DNA of 64,000 nt from Symbiodinium microadriaticum (Eukaryota; Sar; Dinophyceae; Suessiales; Symbiodiniaceae), in the NCBI GenBank assembly GCA_001939145.1, contig LSRX01000365.1, forward strand, positions 539,864 through 603,863, written 5' to 3'. Below are positions 42,601 through 53,372 of the stretch, piece after piece. How positions within the stretch are numbered: position 1 is the stretch's first letter; each line of letters begins with the position of its first letter. Under the pieces are notes generated by a model. It searched no databases, was not told the DNA's origin, and was given only the letters and a program-made list of their open reading frames with translations. The translations under genes and the position numbers were made by a program.

Positions 42601-43189
42601 CCGTTACTCTACAGGGGCGCGAAGGAGCGTAAGGATCTCGAAAAGGCCTCCGGTTTAGGATCTCGGGCCGGTTCAGGGCTTGGGGCTTCGGGTTTCATTT
42701 TGGCTTTTTTGGGTTTTGGGTTTTGGGTTTTGGGTGTAGGGTTTTGGGTTTAGGGTTTAGGGTTTAGGGTTGGGGGCCTCAGATGAGGTCTCGTTCAGTG
42801 GCTAGGCTTGGGTTTCGGGCGAGCTCCGGGTTCAAGGGCCCCGAAGCACAGACTTGAGAACAAACACAGCTACTTAGTAGCTGTGTTACCGGAACTTAGT
42901 AAGTTCCGGTAGCCAGGGCATCCTGCACTACCTGGCATGCATGTCCACGTCTAGAGGCGGATGTTGTGGAAAAACCTGCCTCAAAGAACTGTCAAGAATC
43001 GAAGCCGCTGCATGACGAAATTGAATATCCACTACACTCGAACCTTGAGCCACTACACCCCTCAACCCCAAATCACGAACCAAACCCTTAAGTCCCAAGC
43101 CGCCTCCATGAACACCCCAAGCCAAGCCAAGAAACGCCTGCAACATCTCAGAACTGCCAAGTCCCGGAACCCTTTTTGCACGAGGGCTC

Positions 43190-43390
43190 TCTGAACCCTA
43201 AACCCTAGACCCTAAACCTAAACCCTAAACCCTAAACCCTAGACCCTAAGCCGTAAACCCTAGACCCTAGACCCTAAACCCTCTAACCCTAAAGAGCAAG
43301 CCCTAGACCCTGAACCCTAAGCCCTAAACCCTAGACCCTAAACCCTAGAGAATAAAACCCTAGGCCCCAAACCCAAACCCTAAAAGCTTG
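43190..43390. repeat. CCCTAAA/CCCTAGA array
   Basis: About 24 units with alternating CCCTAAA and CCCTAGA, the second variant being locally amplified. Confidence 0.9.
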
Positions 43391-43445
43391 TCCGGCAAGG
43401 CCTCAAACACTAAGCTTCTGGACCTCCAGACTTCTCAGGCTCTCC

Positions 43446-43672
43446 AACAGCCCTTGAGGGTTTAGAACTTAAGTCTTTAGGGTTTAGGGTTTAGGATGTT
43501 TAGGGTGCTTAGGTTCAGTCTTTAGGATTTAGAGTTTAAGTCTTTAGGGTTTAGGGTGTTTAAGTCTTTGGGTTCAGGGTTTAAGTCTTTAGGGTCTTGG
43601 GTTTAGGGTTTTGGGGTTTAGGGTTTAGGTCTTTAGGGTTTAGGGTTTGGGTCTTTAGGGGTTTAGGGACCT
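43446..43672. repeat. TTTAGGG array with a GTCTTTAGGGTTTAGG higher-order unit
   Basis: TTTAGGG units separated by repeated AGTCTTTAGG/GGTCTTTAGG strings. Right-hand partner of 43190-43390. Confidence 0.9.
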
Positions 43673-43780
43673 CAACGTATGGAGGGCTTCTGAGGGTCTG
43701 ATTTCTGGTTTGAAGTGGGCCGTAGTAATTGGAACACCGGGTATCCTGTCGTATTCGCATAGCAAGGAACCTAAGGAATA

Positions 43781-43888
43781 CTACGGTTGATGGTATACAT
43801 CCTGCATTACCCATAATAAGGAATATACCATAATTCCCATAGTTCAGGGCCCTCAAGGAAATGCAGGATTTATATCATCAACAGTATT
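43781..43888. mobile_element. Palindromic MITE-like element, family A
   Basis: Left CTACGGTTGATGGTATACAT, right ATTTATATCATCAACAGTA. The interior TACCCATAATAAGGAATATA is intact, serving as a reference for the other copies. Confidence 0.8.
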
Positions 43889-44021
43889 GATAATTATTCT
43901 GACCCCCAAACTCCTCCCCCCCTTAAACCCTAGACCCAAAGCCCCAGAAGCCCTAGACCCTAAGCCCCTGGACCCAAAGCCCCTCAAGCCCTAGACCCTC
44001 AGCCCAAACCGACCGGGTCTG

Positions 44022-44128
44022 GAACCGCTACCCGGGCCTTGCTGCGCCTCACGCAGAGCGGCCAAGTGGTTCAGCCGTGCTTCTGCCTTGAAAGTCTGCC
44101 AGGGCCGAGTGCGGGCCAGGTGCTCTTT
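44022..44128 (-). CDS. Candidate exon (EHLARTR...), unknown protein
   Basis: The minus strand reads EHLARTRPWQTFKAEARLNH then LAALREAQQ, followed by a possible CAAG|GCCCGG donor. Strong helical, charged texture. The beginning resembles the exon at 16307-16360. Confidence 0.5.
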
Positions 44129-44479
44129 TCCACTACGTCCTTAAACTCTAGTTTAGGGTTTAGGGGTTCAGGGCTTAGGGTTTAGATTGGAATCCGATTA
44201 AATGCCATGCTTCGCTTCGTGACAGTCCGCATGACCGCTTGCATAAACCCTAAACCCGAAAACCAAAGCCACCACCGTTTGCGATCAGCTCCAAAACGCC
44301 CCGAACCTTCAAACCCTCAGCAACAAAACCTGAAAATCTGAAGCCTAAACCCTATTTCACACTGGCTTGATAGGAGCACGCCCGGCCAGGTGCCCCGCAG
44401 CACAACGCACTCGTGGCGCGATGCGCAAACCTAAACCCTAAACCCCAACCCTTAGACCCCAGACCTCAAACCCAAAGCC

Positions 44480-44531
44480 TCCGTGATCATGGAGGCGCGG
44501 ACGCCGGCGGAGGTGGCCTCCTCGGGTTTAG
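44480..44531. CDS. Candidate short exon
   Basis: Plus reads VIMEARTPAEVASSG just before TTTAGGATT; minus reads PEEATSAGVRASMITEA. Strand is unresolved. Confidence 0.25.
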
Positions 44532-44697
44532 GATTGAGGCGGTTTGGGGGTTAAGGTTTACGGTTTAGATCCACACAGGCCCCCTGGGTTGACAGTCTCT
44601 GGCGATTGCACAAGTCCAGATGCCCGACAAAGGGTTTAGGGCTTAGGGCGGCCTGCATGTTATTCAGAAACTCCCGTCCTCCTTACATAAGCCTGGG

Positions 44698-44800
44698 GCG
44701 TGCTTTTCAAGGGTCATATGGGGACCCAAAGATAGTACCCTAAACAGTAGGATCCTTAGCAAAAGGACCCTGGACCCCCAATTTAAGGTACACCCTTATT
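44698..44800. mobile_element. Degenerate MITE-like element, family C
   Basis: Shares GATAGTACCCTAAACAG, GGACCCTGGACCCCCAATTT and CCTTATTTTCGG with the copy at 40959-41085. Confidence 0.45.
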
Positions 44801-45465
44801 TTCGGAAACGCCCATTTGGCACTATGATCATGATAAGGAGCCTCAAGGCGTACCAAGACTAATTACTCAGTCTCATTCAGCCTCCCAAATATTGCCCAGA
44901 ATGACTGAGAAAGATGCGTAATGATGCAAGGTCTGCCGTAGGTGTATTTCCTGATTGAGGATGCTCTTTGTTATAGTTATTGATGCATTTTTACGAGAAT
45001 TTAAAGTTTTACATATTCCTTAACCAATAGGATTGGTAGCCTCTGTTACCGTGCTCGTGCTCGGATGAAAAGGGCTCTGGGCTGAGCGCTTGGGGTTGAG
45101 GGTTCAAGGTTTGCTTGTTGTGGGTTTAGCGGCGTTTGAAGTCAAGGGTTTAGGGCTCGAGGCGTTGGGTCAAGGGTCGAGGGCCGCGGGTTTGGGGTGC
45201 TTGGGTTTCAAGGTGCGGGGCTTTCGAAGCTCACAATCGAGAAAACAGGCATGGTCCACATGGCGAAGGCACAACCCGGCCTCAGAAAGCACGAATCTGC
45301 ACCAGATCAGCAGCAGATCAAGAGACCAAAGGAAGGGCTTAGGGCTTAGGGTTTACAAAACAAAACCCCAAGGCCCTAAACCCCAAATCCGCGATGCAAA
45401 AGCCCGAGGCGTGCCCGAACACTTCCGCTCCCCTGACCTGCTCCTGCACTGCGGTTTGGATATAG
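44800..45465. other. No gene recognised
   Basis: A-rich spacer followed by a TTTAGGG-tinged tract; a 129-codon + frame at 45090-45479 is Gly/Leu/Arg-rich and arises from these repeats. Confidence 0.35.
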
Positions 45466-45566
45466 GGGTAGTTTTCTAAATTCGGGTCCTTTTTGGGTCC
45501 CGAATGTAGTACGGCACCCTTATAAAAAGGACCCTAAGAGGGACCCCTATTTCAGAGAACTACCCA
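45466..45566. mobile_element. Palindromic MITE-like element, family C
   Basis: Left GGGGTAGTTTTCTAAATTCG, right CCCTATTTCAGAGAACTACC, core GTAGTACGGCACCCTTATAA. Confidence 0.85.
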
Positions 45567-45749
45567 TCTACTTTGCCGTCGGGCTTGGGTCTAGGGCTTA
45601 GCCTTTCGCGAAGCTCGACGGTTGCTCGAAAAGAAGAGTTTCAACTGACCCTCCGAGCCTCGCCACGAGGCTTCAAGCCTGTCAGAGTCGAAGCATTCCC
45701 TGCAAGACTCAAGCCCCCCAAACCCACCCCCAACCCACCCACCCAGTTT

Positions 45750-45841
45750 NNNNNNNNNNNNNNNNNNNNNNNNNNNNNNNNNNNNNNNNNNNNNNNNNNN
45801 NNNNNNNNNNNNNNNNNNNNNNNNNNNNNNNNNNNNNNNNN
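45750..45841. other. Assembly gap, 92 N, beside a (TA)n run
   Basis: The gap is followed directly by an (AT)n tract at 45846-45868 and preceded by CCCACCC-rich sequence, so it probably spans a microsatellite. Confidence 0.99.
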
Positions 45842-45869
45842 ACTACATATATATATATATATATATATA

Positions 45870-47015
45870 ATAAAACACCCCAGGCGTCAAACCCCGAACC
45901 TTACACCTTTGTATCCAGGACGCGCGCACCGCCGCCGCAAAAGCCACTTCGCTTTCCTCGTCCACAGCTCCGGCTTCCTGCATTCTTTTAGATGTTCGGA
46001 GTTTGGAGTGCTTTATTGGGACATTAACAAATTGTCGGCAGGGTTGTAGGACTTATTGAGATACAGTAACTAGGGACTACAATAAGGGACTCTTACTACC
46101 AATTCTTCAGACCCGTGTGTTAGGGCTTGGGGTTTCGTGTGGTGGTTTGAAACACAAGGTAACCCCTGATGAATAAACCGTCGCCTCTGAAGAGAGGTAA
46201 TAAGCTTAACCCAATATTGGGCACTTAAATACAGGGGGATCATCAATCAGGGGCCGGCATTAGCACACTACAAACTCAACCAATAATCTCCCAAACACGG
46301 AACCTCAAAATACCTCCAACACGTTTTCCCCCATCTTCGAAAACCATTATTGGGGCAGACTTCTGAAACAGAATTCCTGCGCGACCACCGAAATCGACGC
46401 AAACTTGACTCAGCCAGCCCTGGCTGCCTCAAGGGATGTCAGCAGTTCTGTAGCGGCAGACAGCTCGCACTCGGCAGCCAGCCTAAGCAACCAACCCTTT
46501 CAAGGGCTTGCAGACGCCTAGTTTCGTACGCGGCGTTCCCTTGCCTAGCCTCTGCCTCTCACCCTAGCTATGACCTGGGGTCGAGAACTTTCACATGGGC
46601 CTGGTGGCAGCATGTTCGTGCCTCCGGCTCTTGCCACATCTTCGGTGGTTCCTTTTGCTCTGGAATGCGTGCACACCCGAAACCCGAAACACTGGCTGTC
46701 GTGCTGGAAAGTCTGCACATAGCAATCTCAACCCGACCCGAAATCCTCGAACCAAAATAGGATGCTCAGAGCCGCCTACACTCTCCAAAAACCCTTCTTG
46801 AACCCCCGGCGGCCCTGGGCGTAACCACCGAAAAGCGCTAAATCCGAACATAACTACTTGATACTCCTTAGAGTCAGGCCTTCCTCAGGCTAGACTTAGC
46901 GTTGGGGGGGATATACAAGATATGCTTCAAACAAAAAAGCACCTCCACTGGAGCTGGACATACGAATACTTCAGACTATTTCTACGCTTTGAAAGCATTC
47001 AGACCCAGACAAAAA
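45870..47015. other. No gene recognised
   Basis: A 136-codon + frame at 46350-46760 and a 158-codon frame spanning the gap have no recognisable family. No telomere-like arrays occur here, unusual for this window. Confidence 0.3.
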
Positions 47016-47017
47016 TA

Positions 47018-47127
47018 CCCAGAGAACCCAATACCCCTTAACTAAGGAATATACCTTATATCATAATATTAAGGCCCCTATGATTTAAGGTATTTTCCTT
47101 AGTTAGGGGGTATTGGGTTCTCTGGGT
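47018..47127. mobile_element. Palindromic MITE-like element, family B
   Basis: Left CCCAGAGAACCCAATACCCC and right GGGGGTATTGGGTTCTCTGG are near-perfect inverted repeats; the centre is ATATTAAGGCCCCTATGAT. Confidence 0.88.
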
Positions 47128-47149
47128 AGGTCAAGCCCTGAATTTCGAG

Positions 47150-47252
47150 CCCCCGAGCGAAGACCCTGAAGGCCCAGTGGCGAACAAAGCTGGGCCTCTG
47201 CCTCTGCCAGAGACGCCTCTCGGGTCCGATGCTTCTGACGTCGAAAAAGGAT
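47150..47252. CDS. Candidate exon, unknown protein
   Basis: Sits between a family-B and a family-A element. Plus reads SEDPEGPVANKAGPLPLPET; minus reads FDVRSIGPERRLWQRQRPSF. Strand is unresolved. Confidence 0.35.
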
Positions 47253-47254
47253 CC

Positions 47255-47365
47255 CTGCTATTGAGGATATATAATCCTGCATTACCTTAAGGACCCTAAA
47301 CTAGGGGAAGTATGGCCCTTTTCCTTATCATGGGCAATGCCGGATCTATATCATCAGCCGTAAGG
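47255..47365. mobile_element. Palindromic MITE-like element, family A
   Basis: Left CTGCTATTGAGGATATATAA, right GGATCTATATCATCAGCCGT; CCTGCATTACC pairs with GGCAATGCCGG. Confidence 0.7.
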
Positions 47366-47781
47366 CCACTAACCCGTAACATCCCCTCCCCAAGACCCGA
47401 AATCCACGAGAGCCCTAAACCAGGCCTTTGGGGCTATGCGAGGATGCTCAAAGTTAGGACCGGGCTTTGGTGAAGACTGTGATAGTCATATAGGTAGAAA
47501 ATAAACCTTATCAAACCCTAGCAACTACATATTACTAGTTGCTGCTCACCCTGAACCCAAAAAATACTCGACGTTACTATCACTGCTTGTTGACCACCGG
47601 GGTCTGCTGGATGTAAAGCTTCGAGCCGCAAGCGCATGCCTTCAGTTCAACAGCCCTGCTCTGAAAGCTAAAATCCCGTGAACCCTAAACCCAAACACCC
47701 CAAAATCCTACAACCCATGTAACCCTACAGCACCGAATAATGCAACCCTTAAGCCCTAGACCCAGAAGACGAACTTTGGAG

Positions 47782-47874
47782 TATGTTGGGATCGCCTCCT
47801 CCACGCCGCAGGCACGGGCGGCGGCCAGTGCTTCGCGCAGCTGGGCCTCGCGGCCCACCTGCGAGGCTAGGTTG
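47782..47874 (-). CDS. Candidate exon, coiled coil
   Basis: The minus strand reads ASQVGREAQLREALAAARAC then GVEEAIPTYSKV. An alanine/glutamate-rich heptad texture, similar to the island at 48672-48715. Confidence 0.5.
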
Positions 47875-47884
47875 TTTTTGTGCT

Positions 47885-47996
47885 AGTTGTAGCTAACTAT
47901 CTATCTCTGCATCTCACTCGCTCTCTGTCTCATTCTCTCTCTCTGACTCTCTCTCTGCCTCTCTCGGTCTCTCTCCGTCTCTCTCCGTCTCTCTCC

Positions 47997-48027
<31 letters not shown>

Positions 48028-48140
48028 GGGCATGGGGACGGGTCACTCTCTCTCTCTGTCTCTCTGTCTCTCTGTCTCTCTGTATCTCTGTCTCTGTGTC
48101 TCTGTCTCTCTCTGTATGTGTGTGTCTATCTGTCTATGTG
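47885..48140. repeat. CT-rich microsatellite (TCTC, TCTCTG, TCTCCG)
   Basis: About 250 bp of CTCTCT and CTCTGT variants, interrupted by CAGGGCATGGGGACGGGTCA. Poly-Ser/Leu frames here are artefacts. Confidence 0.95.
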
Positions 48141-48143
48141 CAG

Positions 48144-48186
48144 ATGCAGGCAGGCAGCTAGCTAGCTAGGCAGGCAGGCAGGTAGG
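48144..48186. repeat. (CAGG)n and (CTAG)n short tandem repeats
   Basis: CAGGCAGGCAG, then GCTAGCTAGCTAG, then CAGGCAGGCAGG. Confidence 0.9.
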
Positions 48187-48599
48187 GTAGGTATGTGTGA
48201 ATGCATGTGTCGTGCAGAGGGTTGTTGGGCTCCGGTCTAACCTGACACTTTGCGCCGCCCGACTTAGTGGGCTTCCAAGCTTGAGCTTTGCACTCCGAAC
48301 TTGCAGCTCCAATCGCGGTGACTGCACTTCCATACCCTTGCTCAAGTCCGAATATGGGCACCTCAGTGTCAGGGTATACTCGGCTTATTCAAGTTAACAT
48401 CGTGTGACTGCAAGGAGACGTGGGGATAACATCGTCATTGTTCGGGCTCAAGCCCGAAACACTCGGGAGTCACGCAACCTCAAAACCTAAAGCCTAATGT
48501 GAAGCAACCTTACAACCTCTAGACCCCGAAAAGCCCTCAAATCCCCTAACCCTAAAGGCCCTAAACACTCAGCCCCCTAAACAATAAACTCCCAAAACC

Positions 48600-48665
48600 C
48601 TGTACTGTAACTTCACCTAAACCCCTAAAACCCTAAACCCTAAAGGCCCTAAACCCTAAACCCGC
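48600..48665. repeat. CCCTAAA telomere-like array
   Basis: About seven CCCTAAA/CCCCTAAA units, left partner of TTTAGGG units at 48740 across an exon-sized island. Confidence 0.85.
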
Positions 48666-48670
48666 CCCTT

Positions 48671-48716
48671 ACCTCGATGGCTTCGGCCAAGGCCTCCTCA
48701 AGGCGACTCTGCTTTG
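48671..48716 (-). CDS. Candidate exon, coiled coil
   Basis: The minus strand reads QSRLEEALAEAIE and then a canonical GAG|GTAAGG donor. It may join the similar island at 47782-47874 (REAQLREALAAARA), which lies downstream on the same strand. Confidence 0.5.
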
Positions 48717-48739
48717 GGCTTTTTGCCTTTTTTTTTCTA

Positions 48740-49910
48740 AGGGGTTTAGGGTTTTTGTTTCGACCTTTTCCCACTACGGAAGTAGTAGGGGTTTAGGGTT
48801 TAGGGTTGAGGGTGCTTCTTTTTTTTGAGGGCGGGGGGAGGAGGTCAATGGTGCGCTTAGGGCGTGGCGCACCAAGTCCGATTTAGGGGCTCAGGGTTTA
48901 GGATGTAGGGCGTCTAGGGTTTAGGATTTAGGGCTTTGGGTTTACTAAGGTTTAGGGTTTCGACACTCAGACTCGCTAGTGGTAGGCTCGGGGTTCAAGG
49001 TTTTGGGTTTTGGATTCGGTGATACAAGATGTTACATGTGCCTAAAAAGGAATCGTAAGTGCTGTATCATGGGCTTGGATCAAGCGTCTGCAGCGTCTGG
49101 CAAGATTTACGTGGGGGTTTACGGTTCGGGAGATTTGGGGATTGCGGCTCAGCCACAACTTCGCTTGAAAACCCATCCGCAATGGTCTTGGGTTTGTTTC
49201 AGCCTACTTCGCAAGGGCACGCCCACATGTCCACTCCGATCACCCAATTGATGATGCAACACTTCAGGCTTCAAAGGCTGAGAGAGAAGCTCAGATCACC
49301 GTTACGGCGGAGCGAATGGCTTAGGATTTAGGGTTTAGGGAAGTTTAGAATTTACTACCTAGGTTGGCCCCTCAAAGCCTCTGAAAAATATTCGTAAATA
49401 GAAATCCTCATAAGCGTAAGAAGGGAAAAGGTAAAATGTCCCAAAGGCCTTCCTAGTTTACGGTTCTAAGTGCAGTCCGGAATCTCTGCTGAGCATCTTC
49501 ATGTCAGCATATGCACACGACACACGACCGCAACGACAATAAAACGCCACTATGCCATGTATTTCGCAACCTACCTAGCCAAGGTTTTGCCCAATTGCTT
49601 GGCTCTCTGTGTCTGTGGTATCAGGCAGGAGCTAGAGCAGTAGAGAATTACGAGTTGTGGCTTCCGGACTCAAAACACCGGAAATCAACATTTTGCCGCT
49701 CAGGCCCCAAAAACCTCAACCCCAAACCCCCCCTTGATCCTGGACCCTAAACCTTAAACCCCGTGATCCTGGACCCCGGAATCCTGAAAGCCCCACAAAG
49801 CCGTGACTTATAGAGGGATATAGAGGGCTCCTGACACGAAAGGCGGCCGAGGACCAGCTCGGCCTCTTCGAGCTTCCTTTGGCATCCGCGGTAGGAACAT
49901 TTCGGGTCAT
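48740..49910. other. TTTAGGG-tinged stretch, no gene recognised
   Basis: TTTAGGG units at 48740-48820 and 48895-48960, one copy of the dispersed TTTCGACACTCAGACTCGC motif at 48957, and unrelated small frames. Confidence 0.35.
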
Positions 49911-49919
49911 GAATTATTA

Positions 49920-50695
49920 TAACTATGACGATTATTTATTTTTATTATTATCATTATTAATATTATTATCATTATTTTTATTATTATTATTATTATTAGT
50001 AGTAGTAGTAGTAGTATTATTATTACTATTATTATTATTACTATTATTATTATTACTATTATTGTTATTACTATTATTATTACTATTATTATCATTATTA
50101 TCATTATTATTATTCTTCTTCTTTTTTAATATCGCTGCTATTAATGTTGTTATTATTATTGTTACTATTATTGTTATTGTTGCTATTATTGTTATTCTTG
50201 TTAGTTTTATTACTATTATTATTGTTATGATTATTATTATTAATATTAATATTCTTATTAATATTACTATTAATATTACTATTAATATTAGTATTAATAT
50301 GATTATTAATATTCTTATTAATATGCTTATTAATATTATTATTAATATTATTATTACTATTATTATAAATATTATTATTAATATTATTATTAAGGTTACT
50401 ATCAATATTATTAATATTATTCTTAATAATATTAATATAATTATTAATATTAGTATTGATATTATTGTTAACATGATTATTCATATTGTTATTAATATTC
50501 TTATTAATATTATTATTAATATTCTTATTAATATTATTATTAATGTTATTATTAATATTGATATTAATATTACAATTATTACTATTTTTACTAATAATAA
50601 TAATAATATCATCATATTAATATTAATATTAATATTATTATGAATATTGTTTTTAATATTGTTATTAATGTTGTTATTAATATTATCATTATAAT
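49920..50695. repeat. About 780-bp ATT/TTATTAATA low-complexity array
   Basis: Starts as ATTATT triplets, then GTAGTAGTA, then an expanded TTATTAATATTA-type unit. Long frames on both strands (254 and 180 codons of I, N, L and V) are artefacts of the repeat. Confidence 0.97.
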
Positions 50696-50944
50696 TATTG
50701 GCTGTCCTTGTGCTTGTGGCTAGTAACAGCTACCACCGCGCAGGTTGTTGCCCTCTCCTGCCCTTCGTGGTATCATTGATTCTCTCTCTCTCTCTCTCTG
50801 CCGTTGCATCCAGAGGGTCTAGCAGCGCTAGGCAACGCGTGAGGGCCGATATTGAATATGTTCCCTAATTAGTTGTCCCTGTACGTAAGTTTTAAATCTG
50901 TGGTTGTCAGGCTCGGGATAAGTTCACAGTCAACGCTGAAGCTT

Positions 50945-50972
50945 CCCTAAACCCTAAACCCTAAACCCTAAG
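50945..50972. repeat. CCCTAAA telomere-like array
   Basis: Four perfect units, followed by the dispersed TTTCGACTCGCAGACTCGC motif at about 51000. Confidence 0.9.
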
Positions 50973-51446
50973 TCAATGCTATCTTCTCTGGGTTCGAGGG
51001 TTTCGACTCGCAGACTCGCTCAAGGCAGGCACGGATCCGCGGGCCTCCAGTATTGCTACTGGAACTACTGTCACCACTAGTAGAACGCAGCAGAACTAAC
51101 AGAATCTTGTGCATATCCCACATGTTGTGATAGTCAGAGAAGCATCCGGCTTTCATGATAACGTGCTTGCAGAGAGGCCTAAAGGGGGGGCGGCAGAGGT
51201 CGGAAAGCTGACTTCAACGAAACAGCAGCTAAGAAAGTCCCGGGCCGCACGGTCACTTTTGGCACAAATCATGTGTCACAAAATTGATGTTCAGCCTCAG
51301 TGGAGATTTGTCGGCTGCACAGTACTTACAGAGATTGGGATAAAACTCATTCCAATTGGAGGCATGTGTCCTGTCCAGCCAGCCACCCCTCCGGGGAAAG
51401 CCGACTGCACAGGAACCTGACTATACAAAGGATCGTAGTGAATCAA

Positions 51447-53372
51447 TCACTTCTTGACCGGGTTCTGGGTGGTCGTGTTCTTGAAGCCCTCGACCCAGTT
51501 GATGGCCCAGAAGTCGGAGGCAAGGGCGGGATGGCACATGTACTCATAGGGCATGTAGAAGTAGCCCTTGTCGCCCCACGCTTCACCCCAAGAGTTGCGG
51601 ACAATGAAGCACTGCTGGAAGTCGTCGTAGCCCACGGCACAGACGGCATGGCCGCCCAGCTGCTGGTCGGTCGGCTGGGGCATCACCATCTTGCCGGTCC
51701 TGGCAACTTCCGCCGTCTGGAAGCTAGAAAGGACAGCAAAGCCGAAGACGAAGGGGTAGCCGTTCTTCAGGCATGCCTTGAACTGGCTCAGGTCCTGGGC
51801 AACGCGCGCGTAGCCCATGACCCTGCATTTCTGCGCCAGCTCGTAGGCCTTGTCATCCGGCTGCTGCTTGAAGAAGTCATGCTGGTCATCATACTTCCAC
51901 ACACTCTCCGGGCACACGCCTACTTTGGACATCGTCTTGATGCCGTCCCGGATCATCGCCCCAGCGTCCTGGTTCACGCTGCCCTCCACAAGGCGTTCGT
52001 TGTAGTAGATGAACAGCCGGCTTGGGGTGAAGTCGGCGAAATCCTTGTGGTTCTCCACCGTCATCTTGTGGAGGGTGAAGTGGAAGGCTGCTGCCAAAGC
52101 GTTCGCTGTGCAGCTGCCGAGATGCCCCTGATCGAAGATGGGGAAGCCACCGTTCATTGGTCGCAGGTCAATGAGCTCTTTCGCTCCCTCGACCTTCTTC
52201 TTGATGTGGCTTGGCGCTTCGACCTTATTGAAGGTCACTCGGAGGTCGCGGTGGTCCGGCATGTCTGGTCGCCAGCCGAACTTCATGTTCGTGCGCATAG
52301 GGAGGGACACAACATTTGGATGCCTGGGCGCGCCTCCGATCTGCAACTTGGCGCTCTCGAGGCTGCTGGCGTTCTTGAAGCCCTCGACCCAGTTGATGGC
52401 CCAGAAGTCGGAGGCAAGGGCGGGATGGCACATGTACTCATAGGGCATGTAGAAGTAGCCCTTGTCGCCCCACGCTTCACCCCAAGAGTTGCGGACAATG
52501 AAGCACTGCTGGAAGTCGTCGTAGCCCACGGCACAGACGGCATGGCCGCCCAGCTGCTGGTCGGTCGGCTGGGGCATCACCATCTTGCCGGTCCTGGCAA
52601 CTTCCGCCGTCTGGAAGCTAGAAAGGACAGCAAAGCCGAAGACGAAGGGGTAGCCGTTCTTCAGGCATGCCTTGAACTGGCTCAGGTCCTGGGCAACGCG
52701 CGCGTAGCCCATGACCCTGCATTTCTGCGCCAGCTCGTAGGCCTTGTCATCCGGCTGCTGCTTGAAGAAGTCATGCTGGTCATCATACTTCCACACACTC
52801 TCCGGGCACACGCCTACTTTGGACATCGTCTTGATGCCGTCCCGGATCATCGCCCCAGCGTCCTGGTTCACGCTGCCCTCCACAAGGCGTTCGTTGTAGT
52901 AGATGAACAGCCGGCTTGGGGTGAAGTCGGCGAAATCCTTGTGGTTCTCCACCGTCATCTTGTGGAGGGTGAAGTGGAAGGCTGCTGCCAAAGCGTTCGC
53001 TGTGCAGCTGCCGAGATGCCCCTGATCGAAGATGGGGAAGCCACCGTTCATTGGTCGCAGGTCAATGAGCTCTTTCGCTCCCTCGACCTTCTTCTTGATG
53101 TGGCTTGGCGCTTCGACCTTGTCGAAGGTCACTCGGAGGTCGCGGTGGTCCGGCATGTCTGGTCGCCAGCCGAACTTCATGTTCGTTCGCATGGGGAGTC
53201 CGGAAAGGCTCGGATGCCTCGCAGAGGCTGCCACCTGAAGCTCGGCAGCATCCGAGGAGACACCGGCAGAACTGCAGTTGCCCATCTTGGCAAACAACAA
53301 CAACAAAAACGATGGGGAGAGGATGTTAAACTGGCGCTTGGTTGAACCAGGAAAGGCTTGAGCCATAGCCAT
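51447..53372 (-). CDS. Tandem papain-family (C1) cysteine peptidase, two catalytic domains
   Basis: An uninterrupted 641-codon frame. Residues about 61-334 and 359-632 are two C1-type domains repeating every 298 residues. Each has a FGWRPDMPDHRD entry motif, DQGHLGSCTANA with the catalytic cysteine (about 123 and 421), GGHAVCAVGYDD with the histidine (about 277 and 575) and VRNSWGEAWGDKGYF with the asparagine (about 295 and 593). LGSCTANA replaces papain's CGSCWAF, as in a C1 subgroup with short or absent propeptides. There is no clear secretion signal from the second Met: a start at Met30 gives MGNCSSAG, an N-myristoylation plus palmitoylation-like end. The hydrophobic SFLLLLF before it could be a signal from the first Met or untranslated sequence. 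The two 894-bp units differ at only about two bases over roughly 820 bp (an N/D change in VTFNK/VTFDK), while the linkers differ. Intronless, unlike its neighbours. Confidence 0.93.
   Translation of the reverse strand: MAMAQAFPGSTKRQFNILSPSFLLLLFAKMGNCSSAGVSSDAAELQVAASARHPSLSGLPMRTNMKFGWRPDMPDHRDLRVTFDKVEAPSHIKKKVEGAKELIDLRPMNGGFPIFDQGHLGSCTANALAAAFHFTLHKMTVENHKDFADFTPSRLFIYYNERLVEGSVNQDAGAMIRDGIKTMSKVGVCPESVWKYDDQHDFFKQQPDDKAYELAQKCRVMGYARVAQDLSQFKACLKNGYPFVFGFAVLSSFQTAEVARTGKMVMPQPTDQQLGGHAVCAVGYDDFQQCFIVRNSWGEAWGDKGYFYMPYEYMCHPALASDFWAINWVEGFKNASSLESAKLQIGGAPRHPNVVSLPMRTNMKFGWRPDMPDHRDLRVTFNKVEAPSHIKKKVEGAKELIDLRPMNGGFPIFDQGHLGSCTANALAAAFHFTLHKMTVENHKDFADFTPSRLFIYYNERLVEGSVNQDAGAMIRDGIKTMSKVGVCPESVWKYDDQHDFFKQQPDDKAYELAQKCRVMGYARVAQDLSQFKACLKNGYPFVFGFAVLSSFQTAEVARTGKMVMPQPTDQQLGGHAVCAVGYDDFQQCFIVRNSWGEAWGDKGYFYMPYEYMCHPALASDFWAINWVEGFKNTTTQNPVKK

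Noticed and set aside
45573..46049. 158-codon ORF spanning the assembly gap
   Set aside because: It contains the run of N and (TA)n translation, so continuity is unsupported.
47880..48161. Ser/Leu-rich 93-codon ORF
   Set aside because: Translation of the CT-rich microsatellite.
49879..50643. 254-codon I/N/L-rich ORF
   Set aside because: Pure product of the ATT/TTATTAATA low-complexity array.
51300..53345. 681-codon + strand ORF opposite the peptidase
   Set aside because: It is the mirror of the peptidase frame, open because of GC-rich codon use; it repeats with the same 894-bp period and matches no family.
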